DNA of 64,000 nt, taken from contig NZ_JAERQZ010000001.1 in NCBI RefSeq assembly GCF_016735515.1, positions 2,220,746-2,284,745 on the forward strand, in the 5' to 3' direction. The position numbers and the translations under genes are program-made. The DNA comes from Piscinibacter sp. HJYY11. Lineage in GTDB: Bacteria; Pseudomonadota; Gammaproteobacteria; Burkholderiales; Burkholderiaceae_C. Under the pieces are notes generated by a model. That model ran no database searches, was not told the DNA's origin, and worked only from the letters and a program-made list of their open reading frames with translations. Shown one piece after another: positions 9,019 through 24,078 of the stretch (the stretch's first letter is position 1; every line of letters starts with the position of its first letter).

Positions 9019-9677
9019 ACATCCGCCTCTCGCGCAAGCACACCGGCCGGTTCGTCGGCCGCGAACGGGGCGTCGTGCTGCTGTTCGCCTTGATCGCACT
9101 GCTGATCATGATGATCGGGGCCGTGGCCCTGGTGAAGTCGTTCAACACGTCGCTCCTGAACACCGGCAGCCTCGCGTTCAAGAAGGACCTGGTGCACCGC
9201 AATGAGGCCGCGATTGCGCGCGTCATCACGTTGGCGCGGCAGCCCACCAACCTGACTGACCCCAACATTGCCGCGGCCCCGTACCTGAGCATGAACTACA
9301 GCCCGCAGATCCTCACGTACAACGAGCAGGGCATCCCCAATCTGCTGCTCGTCAACGATGCAACCTTCAACGCCTCGGGCTTCACCCATTCCAACAACGA
9401 CATCGTGCTGACGGACGATCAGATCCGGCTGCGTTTCGTGATCGACCGGCAATGTGCCTCGCCGGGCCTTGTGTCGTTGCTGGGTGCCGCGGATTGCGTG
9501 CCGGGCGGTGGGGCTGGCCCTGATGGCGGCAGCTCCGACATGCCCATCCGCGCTGAGACCGAAGGTGGTGGCCTCCCCGGCGCATTCGCCTTCGTTCCCG
9601 TCTATCGCTTGTCGATCCGCGCCACCGGCCCCAAGGGCACGCTGGCCTTCTACCAAACCACCTTCACGCTTCGGTGA
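9015..9677 (+). CDS. pilX: Type IV pilus assembly protein PilX
   Basis: 220 residues. The N-terminus, RERGVVLLFALIALLIMMIG, is the PilX_N pattern, in which the usual FTLIE is replaced by a more hydrophobic G-x-V-L-L run. It is a minor pilin of the priming complex. Coupled to pilW (ATGA overlap); its stop at 9675-9677 lies 8 bp before the preferred pilY1 start. Confidence 0.87.
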   Translation: MNIRLSRKHTGRFVGRERGVVLLFALIALLIMMIGAVALVKSFNTSLLNTGSLAFKKDLVHRNEAAIARVITLARQPTNLTDPNIAAAPYLSMNYSPQILTYNEQGIPNLLLVNDATFNASGFTHSNNDIVLTDDQIRLRFVIDRQCASPGLVSLLGAADCVPGGGAGPDGGSSDMPIRAETEGGGLPGAFAFVPVYRLSIRATGPKGTLAFYQTTFTLR

Positions 9678-9685
9678 GGCTTTTC

Positions 9686-12600
9686 ATGTCCAAGACCAAG
9701 CTTTCCATGCTGCGCCAATCGGCACGCACCCTCGGGGCCGCGGCGCTCGTGGTATCGAGTGTTGCCGCCCAGGCGCAAGTCGCGCTCGCCGATCAGCCTT
9801 TGTTTACCAACAACCCGGTACCAGGCAACTTGGCGCTGGCCCTGTCGGTGGAATTCCCGACCGCGGTCAGCGTGGCCCACATCGGCAACTACGACAACTC
9901 CCGCACGTACCTTGGCTACTTCGATGCCACCAAGTGCTACAGCTACCGGTCGAGTGCTACCGACAGCACCACCACGCCCAACCTCACGGCGCCAGACAGC
10001 TATTTCTATCCGGTGGCCGCTGCAAGCGCCACACGCACCTGCACTGGGCAATGGAGCGGCAACTTTCTCAACTGGGCGACGATGCAGACCATCGACCCGT
10101 TCCGTTGGGCCTTGACGGGCGGGTACCGGGTGATCGACACCCCCACCTTGACCGTCCTTGAGAAAGCCTGGGCATCGGGCCAAGGGGGCACTGGCAACTT
10201 CCCCAATCGCTCCATCTCGAACGCCACCACGATCTCGGGCGCCACGCCTCTGACATCGCTGAGCGCGGTCAACATGCGCGTCGAAAGCATGGGCAACCGC
10301 CTGCGCTTCAGCAGCAGCTCGAGCAACCTGACCAACGGCACGGTGCCGGTCCACTACAACCCCGCGACCAACCCCACCGGTGTAGCCAACACGGTCTATG
10401 AAGTCTTCGCACGCGTCAAAGTTTGCGACAGTGCCGTCGGCCTCGAATCGAATTGCAGGGCCTACGGGGCCAACCACAAGCCTGAGGGGCTGATCCAGCG
10501 CTACTCAGATCGCATCCGCTACAGCGCCTTCGGCTACCTGAACGACAGCAACGTCCAGCGCGACGGCGGCGTGTTGCGCGCGCGCCAGAAGTTCGTCGGC
10601 CCCACCCAGCCGGTCATTGGCTCTCCAGCCACTACCAACTCGCTGCGTGAGTGGGACCCGGCCACCGGGGTCTTCATCCTCAATCCGGACAGTGCCGACG
10701 CGGCCAACACGGCCACGGTCTTCGGTGTGCCCGTCGCCAACAGCGGCGTCATCAACTACCTCAACAAATTCGGGCGCGCAGCGGGCTCGTACAAGACATA
10801 CGACCCGGTCGGCGAGCTTTACTACGCCGCCGTGCGCTATTTCAAGAACCTCGGCAACATCCCGTCCTGGACCAGCACAGGTACCGCCAGCGTCGCGACC
10901 CGAACCACCTGGGTCGACAACTTCCCGGTGATCACCACCTGGGATGACCCCATCCAGTACTCCTGCCAGCGCAACTTCATCCTCGGCATTGGCGACACCA
11001 ACACCCACGCCGACAAGAACGTTCCGGGTGCGACCTCGCTTACCGCCAACGAGCCGGCCAAGCCCAGCTTTGGCAGCGGCGAGAGCACGAATGCCGTCAC
11101 GGCCACCAACCGCATCGGCCTGCTCGAGGGCATCGGCGGTGGCTCGCTGGGCACGGTGAACCCGTACAACGGCTGCTGTACGAACAACAGCGCGCTGATG
11201 GCAGGCATCGCCTATGACGTGCACACACGCGACATCCGTCCCGACGACAACGCACAACCGAACACCTTGGGTCGCCAGACGATCTCGACCTACTGGCTCG
11301 ACGTGATGGAATACCAGACCATGGCAGCGAACAACCAGTTCCTGCTTGCAGCCAAGTATGGTGGGTTTGAAGTACCTGACGGCTTCAACCTCTATACGAA
11401 CAACGCGGCTCTGCCCCAAGCCTGGTGGCGCACGACAACCGATGTGTTGCCGAATGGCGCGCCTCGCCCGGACAACTACTTCACCGCCGGTGCCCCCGAC
11501 CAGATGATCTCCGGCCTGACCCGCGCGTTCGCCGACATTGCTTCGCGGATCCGTGCCTACACGACGTCGTTCTCCACCACCTTGCCGCAGGTCGCGCAGA
11601 CCGGCAACGGAAGCTTCAGCACCCAGTACGACTCCCAGAGCTGGACTGGCGAGGTGCAGGCCAACATCCTGAACTTCGACGCAGTCACCGGTGATCCCGT
11701 GCTGATCCAGCCCCCGGCTTGGAACTTTTCCACCGAACTCGCCGCGCAAACCAGCGCCAACAGTGGCACCGGCTGGAATACCAACCGTCGCATCGCCAGC
11801 TGGGACCCCGTCTCGCGCACGGCCGTGGCCTTCCGTGCCTCCGGTGGCTCGCGCCTCACCAACGCGCAGCTCCTGGCGCTGGACACGCCCTACGACCCTG
11901 CCAACGACAGCACCAACTACCTCAATTACCTGAGGGGCGACCGCTCCAACGAGATCGCCTCGACGACCACCGGCAGCACGCGGGCCTATCGCACCCGCAC
12001 CACGCTGGTGGGAGACATCGAAGGATCCAAGGCGGTGCCGGTCGGACGCCCCGACTACCCGTTCGAGGAGGGCTCCAACCCCGGCTACGAGGCGTTCAAG
12101 ACAGCCTACAGGAATCGTCGCACCGCGGTGTATGTCGGCGCGAACGACGGCATGCTGCACGCCATCAACGGCGCCCTTCAGCGCGTCCAGCCGGCAACTC
12201 CCAACACCTTGGAGACAGACCCCGACGCCGGCCGCGAGATGTTTGCGTACATCCCAAGTGCGCTCATCACAGGCCCCAACAACACGCCGGCCGTCGATGG
12301 GCTGGCAGCGCTGGGCCGGTCGCCCTACATCCACAAGTACTTCGTGAATTCGACGCCGGTCACCTTCGACGTCGACTTCTTCAACACCCGCAATCCGGTG
12401 GCGACCGCACCCGACTGGCGCACCATCCTCGTCGGCGGCCTGGGCAAGGGCGGCAAGAGCTACTACGCCCTCGACGTGACCGACCCGACCTTCCTCGCCC
12501 AGAGCGAGTCCAACCTGGTCAGCAGGGTTCTCTGGGAGTTCACCGACCCCGACATGGGCTACAGCTACGGAGCGCCACTGATCATCAAGACGCTCAAATA

Positions 12601-13549
12601 TGGCTGGGTCGTGGTGCTGACCTCCGGCTACAACAATGGCAGCACCAACGGCTACCTGTTCTTCGTCAACCCGCGCACCGGCGAACTGCTCGAGAAAGTG
12701 GCAATGCCCGGTACCAGCAATGGTCTGGCATCGGTGAACGGCTTCGTGGAGACCTATCGCAACAACCTGACCGACGCGCTCTACGCCGGCGACCTCGACG
12801 GCAACATCTGGCGCCTTGACGTGACAGGAACGACGGGCACCTACCCGACACCGCAGCTGTTTGCCGTGCTCACCGATACCGCTGGAGCGCGGCAGCCGAT
12901 CACGGCGCGCATCATCGTCGAGATCGAGCCGCGTACCGAGATGCGTTTCGTCATGGTTGGCACGGGCAAGCTGCTTGACACGAGCGACATCGGCTCCACC
13001 CAGTACCAGACGTTCTATGCCATCTCAGACGGCTCGAGAAACTTTGGCGGGTTCAGGCCGATCACGTCGACGCCATTGGGCAAGTCCGATCTCGTGGAGA
13101 CAAACAACACGCTCAATACGCTCAACATCGACTACGACACCCGTCGCGGTTGGTACATCAACCTCAACAGGCTGGGTTCGCTCACGAACCTGGAGACCGG
13201 TGCGCCGTATCGTGTGGTGAGCCGGCCCACCAGTTTCTATGGCACGGTGACCTTCGTTGCGGTGGCGCTGGTCAACGATCCCTGCAGCCCGACGGGCACC
13301 AGCCGGATCATCGGTGTCGACATGTTCAACGCCCAGTCGCTCCTGCTGTCGACGGCAACCGCGGACAGATTGCCTTATGTCCAGGTGGCCAGCAACGTGA
13401 CGGACATCAAGGACCTGAGCGTAAACGGCAGACGCGAGATCATCTTCGGTGACGACCGGGGCGGGTTGAGCCAGGCCCGCAGCGCACCGGCCCCGTCACA
13501 GCCATCGAAGCGCCTCAACTGGCGCGAGATCCAGTCCCTGAACAACTGA
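9686..13549 (+). CDS. pilY1: PilY1/PilC-type pilus tip adhesin
   Basis: 1287 residues with a signal peptide ending near VAAQAQ. The C-terminal third (from about residue 810, AVYVGANDGMLHAING) is the Neisseria PilC-type beta-propeller, with blades such as YAGDLDGNIWRLDV. In the family this protein sits at the pilus tip, works in adhesion and mechanosensing, and regulates retraction through calcium. The loop that holds calcium in Pseudomonas PilY1 is degenerate here (about residues 1022-1030, E-T-Y-R-N-N-L-T-D). The ATG at 9686 follows GAGG by 6 bp; a GTG at 9674 overlapping the pilX stop is possible. Last gene of the operon, followed by a terminator. Confidence 0.93.
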   Translation: MSKTKLSMLRQSARTLGAAALVVSSVAAQAQVALADQPLFTNNPVPGNLALALSVEFPTAVSVAHIGNYDNSRTYLGYFDATKCYSYRSSATDSTTTPNLTAPDSYFYPVAAASATRTCTGQWSGNFLNWATMQTIDPFRWALTGGYRVIDTPTLTVLEKAWASGQGGTGNFPNRSISNATTISGATPLTSLSAVNMRVESMGNRLRFSSSSSNLTNGTVPVHYNPATNPTGVANTVYEVFARVKVCDSAVGLESNCRAYGANHKPEGLIQRYSDRIRYSAFGYLNDSNVQRDGGVLRARQKFVGPTQPVIGSPATTNSLREWDPATGVFILNPDSADAANTATVFGVPVANSGVINYLNKFGRAAGSYKTYDPVGELYYAAVRYFKNLGNIPSWTSTGTASVATRTTWVDNFPVITTWDDPIQYSCQRNFILGIGDTNTHADKNVPGATSLTANEPAKPSFGSGESTNAVTATNRIGLLEGIGGGSLGTVNPYNGCCTNNSALMAGIAYDVHTRDIRPDDNAQPNTLGRQTISTYWLDVMEYQTMAANNQFLLAAKYGGFEVPDGFNLYTNNAALPQAWWRTTTDVLPNGAPRPDNYFTAGAPDQMISGLTRAFADIASRIRAYTTSFSTTLPQVAQTGNGSFSTQYDSQSWTGEVQANILNFDAVTGDPVLIQPPAWNFSTELAAQTSANSGTGWNTNRRIASWDPVSRTAVAFRASGGSRLTNAQLLALDTPYDPANDSTNYLNYLRGDRSNEIASTTTGSTRAYRTRTTLVGDIEGSKAVPVGRPDYPFEEGSNPGYEAFKTAYRNRRTAVYVGANDGMLHAINGALQRVQPATPNTLETDPDAGREMFAYIPSALITGPNNTPAVDGLAALGRSPYIHKYFVNSTPVTFDVDFFNTRNPVATAPDWRTILVGGLGKGGKSYYALDVTDPTFLAQSESNLVSRVLWEFTDPDMGYSYGAPLIIKTLKYGWVVVLTSGYNNGSTNGYLFFVNPRTGELLEKVAMPGTSNGLASVNGFVETYRNNLTDALYAGDLDGNIWRLDVTGTTGTYPTPQLFAVLTDTAGARQPITARIIVEIEPRTEMRFVMVGTGKLLDTSDIGSTQYQTFYAISDGSRNFGGFRPITSTPLGKSDLVETNNTLNTLNIDYDTRRGWYINLNRLGSLTNLETGAPYRVVSRPTSFYGTVTFVAVALVNDPCSPTGTSRIIGVDMFNAQSLLLSTATADRLPYVQVASNVTDIKDLSVNGRREIIFGDDRGGLSQARSAPAPSQPSKRLNWREIQSLNN

Positions 13550-13590
13550 TCAGGAAAGGACGGAAGCCCGCGCCAGCGGGCAACAAAAGA

Positions 13591-13614
13591 AGCGGGCCGA
13601 CTGGCCCGCTTTTT
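13591..13614. terminator. Bidirectional rho-independent terminator between pilY1 and gltD
   Basis: A perfect 8-bp stem AGCGGGCC/GGCCCGCT with loop GACT, followed on the + strand by TTTTT. Read on the minus strand the hairpin is followed by TTCTTTT. It lies between the convergent pilY1 and gltD stops, so it can serve both. Confidence 0.85.
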
Positions 13615-13632
13615 CATGGTCGAGAGATGCGA

Positions 13633-15099
<1,467 letters not shown>

Positions 15100-15131
15100 G
15101 TTCGTGTCTCGTTCGAATTGCTACTGACGCC

Positions 15132-19889
<4,758 letters not shown>

Positions 19890-19923
19890 GGCGCACTCCA
19901 TCTAGGAAACGGGGGATGTGCCG

Positions 19924-19952
19924 AGAATACTGCGGCGCACCACAGGATTCAA
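19924..19952 (-). promoter_or_regulatory. Sigma-70 promoter of gltBD
   Basis: On the minus strand, TTGAAT and TATTCT are separated by exactly 17 bp. The -10 lies about 35 bp upstream of the gltB ATG. The AT-rich REP-like palindrome just upstream occupies the UP-element position. Inferred from sequence only. Confidence 0.65.
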
Positions 19953-19956
19953 TGAA

Positions 19957-19983
19957 ATTAAACGGGGTCTGGCCCCAATTAAT
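19957..19983. repeat. REP-like imperfect palindrome beside the transposase-like gene
   Basis: ATTAA-ac-GGGG-tctgg-CCCC-aa-TTAAT, a 27-bp imperfect palindrome between the gltB -35 box and the 3' end of the RAYT-like gene. A partial echo (AGGGCCAGATC) lies near 20012-20022. Such GGGGTCTGGCCCC-type palindromes often accompany REP-associated transposases; genome-wide copy number cannot be judged from this window. Confidence 0.55.
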
Positions 19984-20021
19984 CACTCATCGCAGACTTG
20001 ATGGTCATAAATAGGGCCAGA

Positions 20022-20678
20022 TCAACCGACTGTTTTTCGAGGTCGCCCTCGAGGTCGAGGCGCCAGTCGCCGTGTCGTGACGCCCTCAAGCGCTTGGCGG
20101 AACTCCGCCCCCCCGAGTGGCCACGCTGCATTCAACGCCACCACGATTTCCTGCATCTGCCGCTCAGTGAGTGCCTGCTGATAAGCCTGACGATAGACGG
20201 CTTCGCGCTCGAAGGGCGTGTTGCCAAGCGCCCAGTATTGGGCCGGCTCTGTCACGAGGGGATCGACCTTCGCCCCAAGGTGGTGGGCTGCGCTCGACCA
20301 GGCACCCGCGCTTTCAACGAACAACATGCAAGAAAGCAAGTGTTGTTCCGGTTCCAGCACGGTGGCCCGGAAGCGCCCCTCCCAGAGTCCTCCGGAACGC
20401 CCGTGCCTGCGGTTGAAGCGGGTGACGTAACGCCGCCCGATCGCCTGGACCAGCTTGCTCAGGCTGTCCGCCGCCGAGGGAGTGACCAAGAGGCGCACCT
20501 CATCGTCCAGGAGCGCATAGGCATGGACCTGAACGCCGTGCTGGAGAGCCGCTTCTCGTAGAAGCGCCTGGTACAGCTCACGGTCAACGTCATCGAGGAA
20601 CACAGCCCGTCGGTCGTGGCCACGCTGCACGAGCAAGTGCGGCCAGCGGGGAATGCACAGGCGCGTCAGCCGAGCCAT
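20022..20678 (-). CDS. REP-associated (Y1/IS200-like) transposase homologue, catalytically degenerate
   Basis: 218 residues of the RAYT/Y1 transposase fold: MARLTRLCIPRWPHLLVQRG, then VHAYALLDDEVRLLVTP, then RRYVTRFNRRHGRSGGLWEGRF. In active members the second motif reads NHVHLL and carries the HUH metal ligands; here it is DEVRLL, so both histidines are lost. The candidate catalytic Tyr in RRYVTRF is kept. The motif that usually reads YIELNPVRA is also changed (LFVESAGAW). The gene sits 4 bp after dgt in the same direction and has no IS ends, so it looks domesticated. Its present role is unknown. Confidence 0.8.
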   Translation of the reverse strand: MARLTRLCIPRWPHLLVQRGHDRRAVFLDDVDRELYQALLREAALQHGVQVHAYALLDDEVRLLVTPSAADSLSKLVQAIGRRYVTRFNRRHGRSGGLWEGRFRATVLEPEQHLLSCMLFVESAGAWSSAAHHLGAKVDPLVTEPAQYWALGNTPFEREAVYRQAYQQALTERQMQEIVVALNAAWPLGGAEFRQALEGVTTRRLAPRPRGRPRKTVG

Positions 20679-20682
20679 GGCC

Positions 20683-21819
20683 TCATTCGAACAGGCGGCG
20701 GCCGGTGAGGCGCTCGTGTTCCTTCAGGGCGTAGCGGTCGGTCATGCCGGCGATGTAGTCGGCGATGCCGCGTGGCGTGGGATCGAAGCGTCCGGGCCTC
20801 GCTTCAGCCGGGTCGGCGCGATACGCACCGAACAGGTCGCGGATGACCTGCTTGGCGCTGTCGGTCGTGGCGACGACATTTGGGTGTCGGTACAGGTTGA
20901 CCCGCAGGAAGCGCTTCAATGCCTGGCTGTCGAGAGCCATCCCCTCGCTGAACGACACCAGCGGGGCCGATGATCGCCGCACTTCGTCGACACTGCCTGG
21001 GGCGGCAGCGGCAAGCGTCTGCGACGTGGCTTCGAGCACGTCGTACACCTGGGCCGACAGCATGCGCCGGATGGCCTCGAACAACAGACGGCGACCGGTG
21101 AGCTGCGGGTGCTCCTGCAGTGCCTCGCGGCGAAAGCGCGCGAAGAGAGGCACCTCGTCCAGCTGCTCCATGTCGATCAACCCGGAGCGCACCCCGTCGT
21201 CCACGTCGTGCGCGTTGTAGGCGATCTCGTCGGCGATGTTGCACAGCTGCGCCTCCAGGCTGGGCTGGGTGCGGTCGACGAAGCGACGCGCAACGCCGTC
21301 GGGCTCCAAAGCCACCAGGGCCTTCGCATGTCGAAGCGAGCAATGCTTGAGGATGCCTTCGCGGGTCTCGAAGGTCAGGTTGAGGCCGTCGAAGTCGGGA
21401 TAGCGTTCCTCCAAGGCATCGACGACGCGCAGGCTCTGCAGGTTGTGCTCGAACCCGCCGCTCGCGGGATCGGCGTCGCGCAGGCAATCGTCCAAGGCAT
21501 CCTGCCCGGCATGGCCGAACGGCGTGTGGCCGAGGTCGTGTGCCAATGCGATCGTTTCGACGAGATCCTCGTTCAGCCCCAAGGTGCGTGCGATCGAACG
21601 GCCGAGCTGCGCGACCTCGAGTGAGTGGGTCAGCCGGGTTCGGAAAAGATCGCCCTCGTGGTTGAGGAACACTTGGGTCTTGTAGACCAGGCGACGAAAC
21701 GCCGTGCTGTGCACGATGCGGTCGCGGTCGCGCTGGTAGTCGCTGCGCGTGGGCGCCGGAGGCTCCGGGTAGCGCCGGCCACGCGAAAGCGCAGGGTCGC
21801 ACGCGTAAGGCTTGAGCAT
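20683..21819 (-). CDS. dgt: Deoxyguanosinetriphosphate triphosphohydrolase-like protein
   Basis: 378 residues, HD superfamily. Metal ligands are visible as [13 protein letters not shown] and [15 protein letters not shown], with the later [15 protein letters not shown] completing the site. Members remove triphosphate from dGTP or other dNTPs and so shape the nucleotide pool; this is the shorter, 2-type dGTPase-like subfamily. It follows aroB by 21 bp, an arrangement often seen next to aroKB in betaproteobacteria. Confidence 0.92.
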   Translation of the reverse strand: MLKPYACDPALSRGRRYPEPPAPTRSDYQRDRDRIVHSTAFRRLVYKTQVFLNHEGDLFRTRLTHSLEVAQLGRSIARTLGLNEDLVETIALAHDLGHTPFGHAGQDALDDCLRDADPASGGFEHNLQSLRVVDALEERYPDFDGLNLTFETREGILKHCSLRHAKALVALEPDGVARRFVDRTQPSLEAQLCNIADEIAYNAHDVDDGVRSGLIDMEQLDEVPLFARFRREALQEHPQLTGRRLLFEAIRRMLSAQVYDVLEATSQTLAAAAPGSVDEVRRSSAPLVSFSEGMALDSQALKRFLRVNLYRHPNVVATTDSAKQVIRDLFGAYRADPAEARPGRFDPTPRGIADYIAGMTDRYALKEHERLTGRRLFE

Positions 21820-21840
21820 GCGCAGCAGACGCGCCGAAGG

Positions 21841-22935
21841 TCAGCCCGTGTGGGCGGCGATCACCTCGCGCACCAGCGCCTCAGGCGCCGGCCGCATCGC
21901 GGCACGGCCAGGGGCCTCGATGACGACGAAGCGGATCTCGCCCCCTTCGGATTTCTTGTCGACGCGCATCAGCTCGAGGTAGCGGTCCGCTCCCAGCGCC
22001 GGCCCGCGAATCGGCAGGCGCGCGCGCTCGATCAGGCGCGTCAGGCGGCCAGCGTAAGCGGCGTCGACAAGGCCCAGCCTGTGCGACAGGTCGATGGCCA
22101 TCACCATGCCGCAACCCACCGCCTCACCGTGCAACCACTCACCGTAACCCAGGCCCGCTTCGATCGCATGGCCGAAGGTGTGGCCGAAATTGAGGATGGC
22201 CCTTAGGCCGGATTCGCGCTCGTCCTGGCCGACCACCCAGGCCTTGATCTCGCACGACCGCTTCACTGCGTGGGCCAGAGCGGGTTTGTCTCGTGCGAGA
22301 AGTGCGTCGAGGTTGATGTCGATCCAGTTGAGGAATGCATCGTCGGCAATCGGCCCGTACTTGATGACCTCGGCCAGGCCGGCGGACAACTCGCGCTCGG
22401 GCAAGGTGTCGAGCGAGTCGAGATCGGCGATCACGCGCAGCGGTTGATAGAACGCGCCGATCATGTTCTTGCCCAGGGGATGGTTGATGGCGGTCTTGCC
22501 GCCTACCGACGAGTCGACCTGAGCAAGCAAGGTGGTGGGGATCTGCACGAACGGCACCCCACGCATGTAGCAAGCGGCGGCGAAGCCGGCCATGTCTCCC
22601 ACCACACCGCCACCAAGCGCGAAGATCAGGGTCTTGCGGTCACAGCCGGCGCCCAACAATGCGTCGAAGATCAGATTGAGCGATGTCCAGTCCTTGTGGG
22701 CTTCCCCATCCGGCAATTCGACCGTCAGAACATTCTTGTACTTCGATCGCAGCTGACTGAGCACCCGCTCTGAATACAGCTTGGACACGGTCGGATTGGT
22801 AACCACGGCTGCCGTCGCCGCGACGGGGAGATCGCTCAACCAAGAGGGAGCGTCCAACAAGCCCGTACCGATGATGATGTCGTAGCTTCGGTCGGCAAGC
22901 TCGATACCGATATGTTCGATCTTTGTTGCACCCAT
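21841..22935 (-). CDS. aroB: 3-dehydroquinate synthase
   Basis: 364 residues. It converts DAHP to 3-dehydroquinate in the shikimate pathway using NAD and zinc. Conserved segments: NAD site [36 protein letters not shown], and the metal ligands in [14 protein letters not shown] and WLHGEAVG. It lies 23 bp after aroK. Confidence 0.97.
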   Translation of the reverse strand: MGATKIEHIGIELADRSYDIIIGTGLLDAPSWLSDLPVAATAAVVTNPTVSKLYSERVLSQLRSKYKNVLTVELPDGEAHKDWTSLNLIFDALLGAGCDRKTLIFALGGGVVGDMAGFAAACYMRGVPFVQIPTTLLAQVDSSVGGKTAINHPLGKNMIGAFYQPLRVIADLDSLDTLPERELSAGLAEVIKYGPIADDAFLNWIDINLDALLARDKPALAHAVKRSCEIKAWVVGQDERESGLRAILNFGHTFGHAIEAGLGYGEWLHGEAVGCGMVMAIDLSHRLGLVDAAYAGRLTRLIERARLPIRGPALGADRYLELMRVDKKSEGGEIRFVVIEAPGRAAMRPAPEALVREVIAAHTG

Positions 22936-22958
22936 GCGAGCAGTGTAGCGGCGCCGTA

Positions 22959-23549
22959 TCAGCGCTCTGGCGCGCCTGGCGACGGGTCCACAGGCGATGG
23001 GGTCAGGGTCGGGTCGATCTCACCTGCGAGCTCCAGCTGCATCAGGACAGTGTTCACCAAGGCAGCCACCGAAGGGCGCCCGGTTTCCACGGTGAAGTGG
23101 GCGAGCCGGCGATAAAGAGGGTCTCGCTGTTGGTAAAGCTCTCGCAGTTTCGCCAGAGGGTCGGCCACCTGCAGCAGCGGTCGAGAACTGTCGTGGCGCA
23201 GGCGTCGATAGAGCTCTTCGGGTGAAGAGTGAAGATAGATGACACGACAGCGGGTGTTCAGCCGCTGTTGATTTTCCGGCTTGAGAACCGCCCCACCACC
23301 CGTCGCAATGACCAGTCGCGTGGTCAACGTCAACTCGTCGACGACTGACGATTCAAGCTCGCGGAAAGCCTTCTCACCCTCGCGTTCGAAGAAACTTCGA
23401 ATGGAAGTGCCGATGCGCTTCTCGATGAGCGCATCGGAGTCGGCGAAGCTCCAACTTAGACGCTTGGCAAGCTGCCGCCCGACAGTGGACTTCCCGCCTC
23501 CGGGCATGCCGACAAGCGCCAGCGCTGTGATGCCGGCGTTTCCATTCAT
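22959..23549 (-). CDS. aroK: Shikimate kinase
   Basis: 196 residues. P-loop GMPGGGKS (residues 14-21), shikimate-binding [13 protein letters not shown] and ATGGGAV, and the Arg-rich lid region. It phosphorylates shikimate. In most relatives aroK follows pilQ directly; here a small lipoprotein gene is placed between. The C-terminal 20 residues are Pro/Thr-rich and lie outside the kinase fold. Confidence 0.95.
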   Translation of the reverse strand: MNGNAGITALALVGMPGGGKSTVGRQLAKRLSWSFADSDALIEKRIGTSIRSFFEREGEKAFRELESSVVDELTLTTRLVIATGGGAVLKPENQQRLNTRCRVIYLHSSPEELYRRLRHDSSRPLLQVADPLAKLRELYQQRDPLYRRLAHFTVETGRPSVAALVNTVLMQLELAGEIDPTLTPSPVDPSPGAPER

Positions 23550-23570
23550 CGCTAGGAGAGCTGCGATTGG

Positions 23571-24011
23571 CTAGTTGCCCGATCCCGAGGCAGCAGTGAC
23601 GGTCACGATAGCGACGCGTTTCAGGTCATCCATCACGGTGACCTGTAATTCCAGACACCCCAGCGCAAAAACCGAAAATTGCTGGTTGCGGTTGGCGACA
23701 ACGTACTCACCAATATGTGTCGGCGCAGTCGCACCCGGCGGGCCAAACGTAAGGGCCTGATGGTGCGGGCTTAGAACCCGATAGGGAGCCGTTCCCCCGA
23801 TGACAGTAACGTCAGCGACCTTTGCATAGGTAAGGGGAGCGAGCGCGCCGGGGCAATCCGCATCGCCGCTGGCAATAGAGGCCTCATCCGGACTCACTTG
23901 AAACGTTGAACCCACTTGCCCCGCCGTGTCATCACCGCTACCGCCGCAAGCGGACAGCAGCAGCAAACCGGCCAGCGGAATCATTACGAGCTTCTTTGTC
24001 TTCGCCTTCAT
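23571..24011 (-). CDS. Small putative lipoprotein of unknown function
   Basis: 146 residues. The signal peptide ends in lipobox LLLLSAC, then CGGSGDD. The remainder is a beta-rich domain (APLTYAKVADVTVIGGTAPYRVL, given in part) with two further cysteines (DADCPGAL and ALGCLELQ). I do not recognise the family. It lies 67 bp after pilQ and 21 bp before aroK in the same direction, so it is probably co-transcribed. A link to pilus function is possible from position alone. Confidence 0.75.
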   Translation of the reverse strand: MKAKTKKLVMIPLAGLLLLSACGGSGDDTAGQVGSTFQVSPDEASIASGDADCPGALAPLTYAKVADVTVIGGTAPYRVLSPHHQALTFGPPGATAPTHIGEYVVANRNQQFSVFALGCLELQVTVMDDLKRVAIVTVTAASGSGN

Positions 24012-24078
24012 ATGTGTGCCACCTGTATTCGAGTTTCAACGTCCCAATGCGCGGACTTTTGCTGTAACTGATATCGGA

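Noticed and set aside
10505..12334. 609-codon frame on the minus strand opposite pilY1
   Set aside because: Shadow frame of pilY1 with no recognisable domain.
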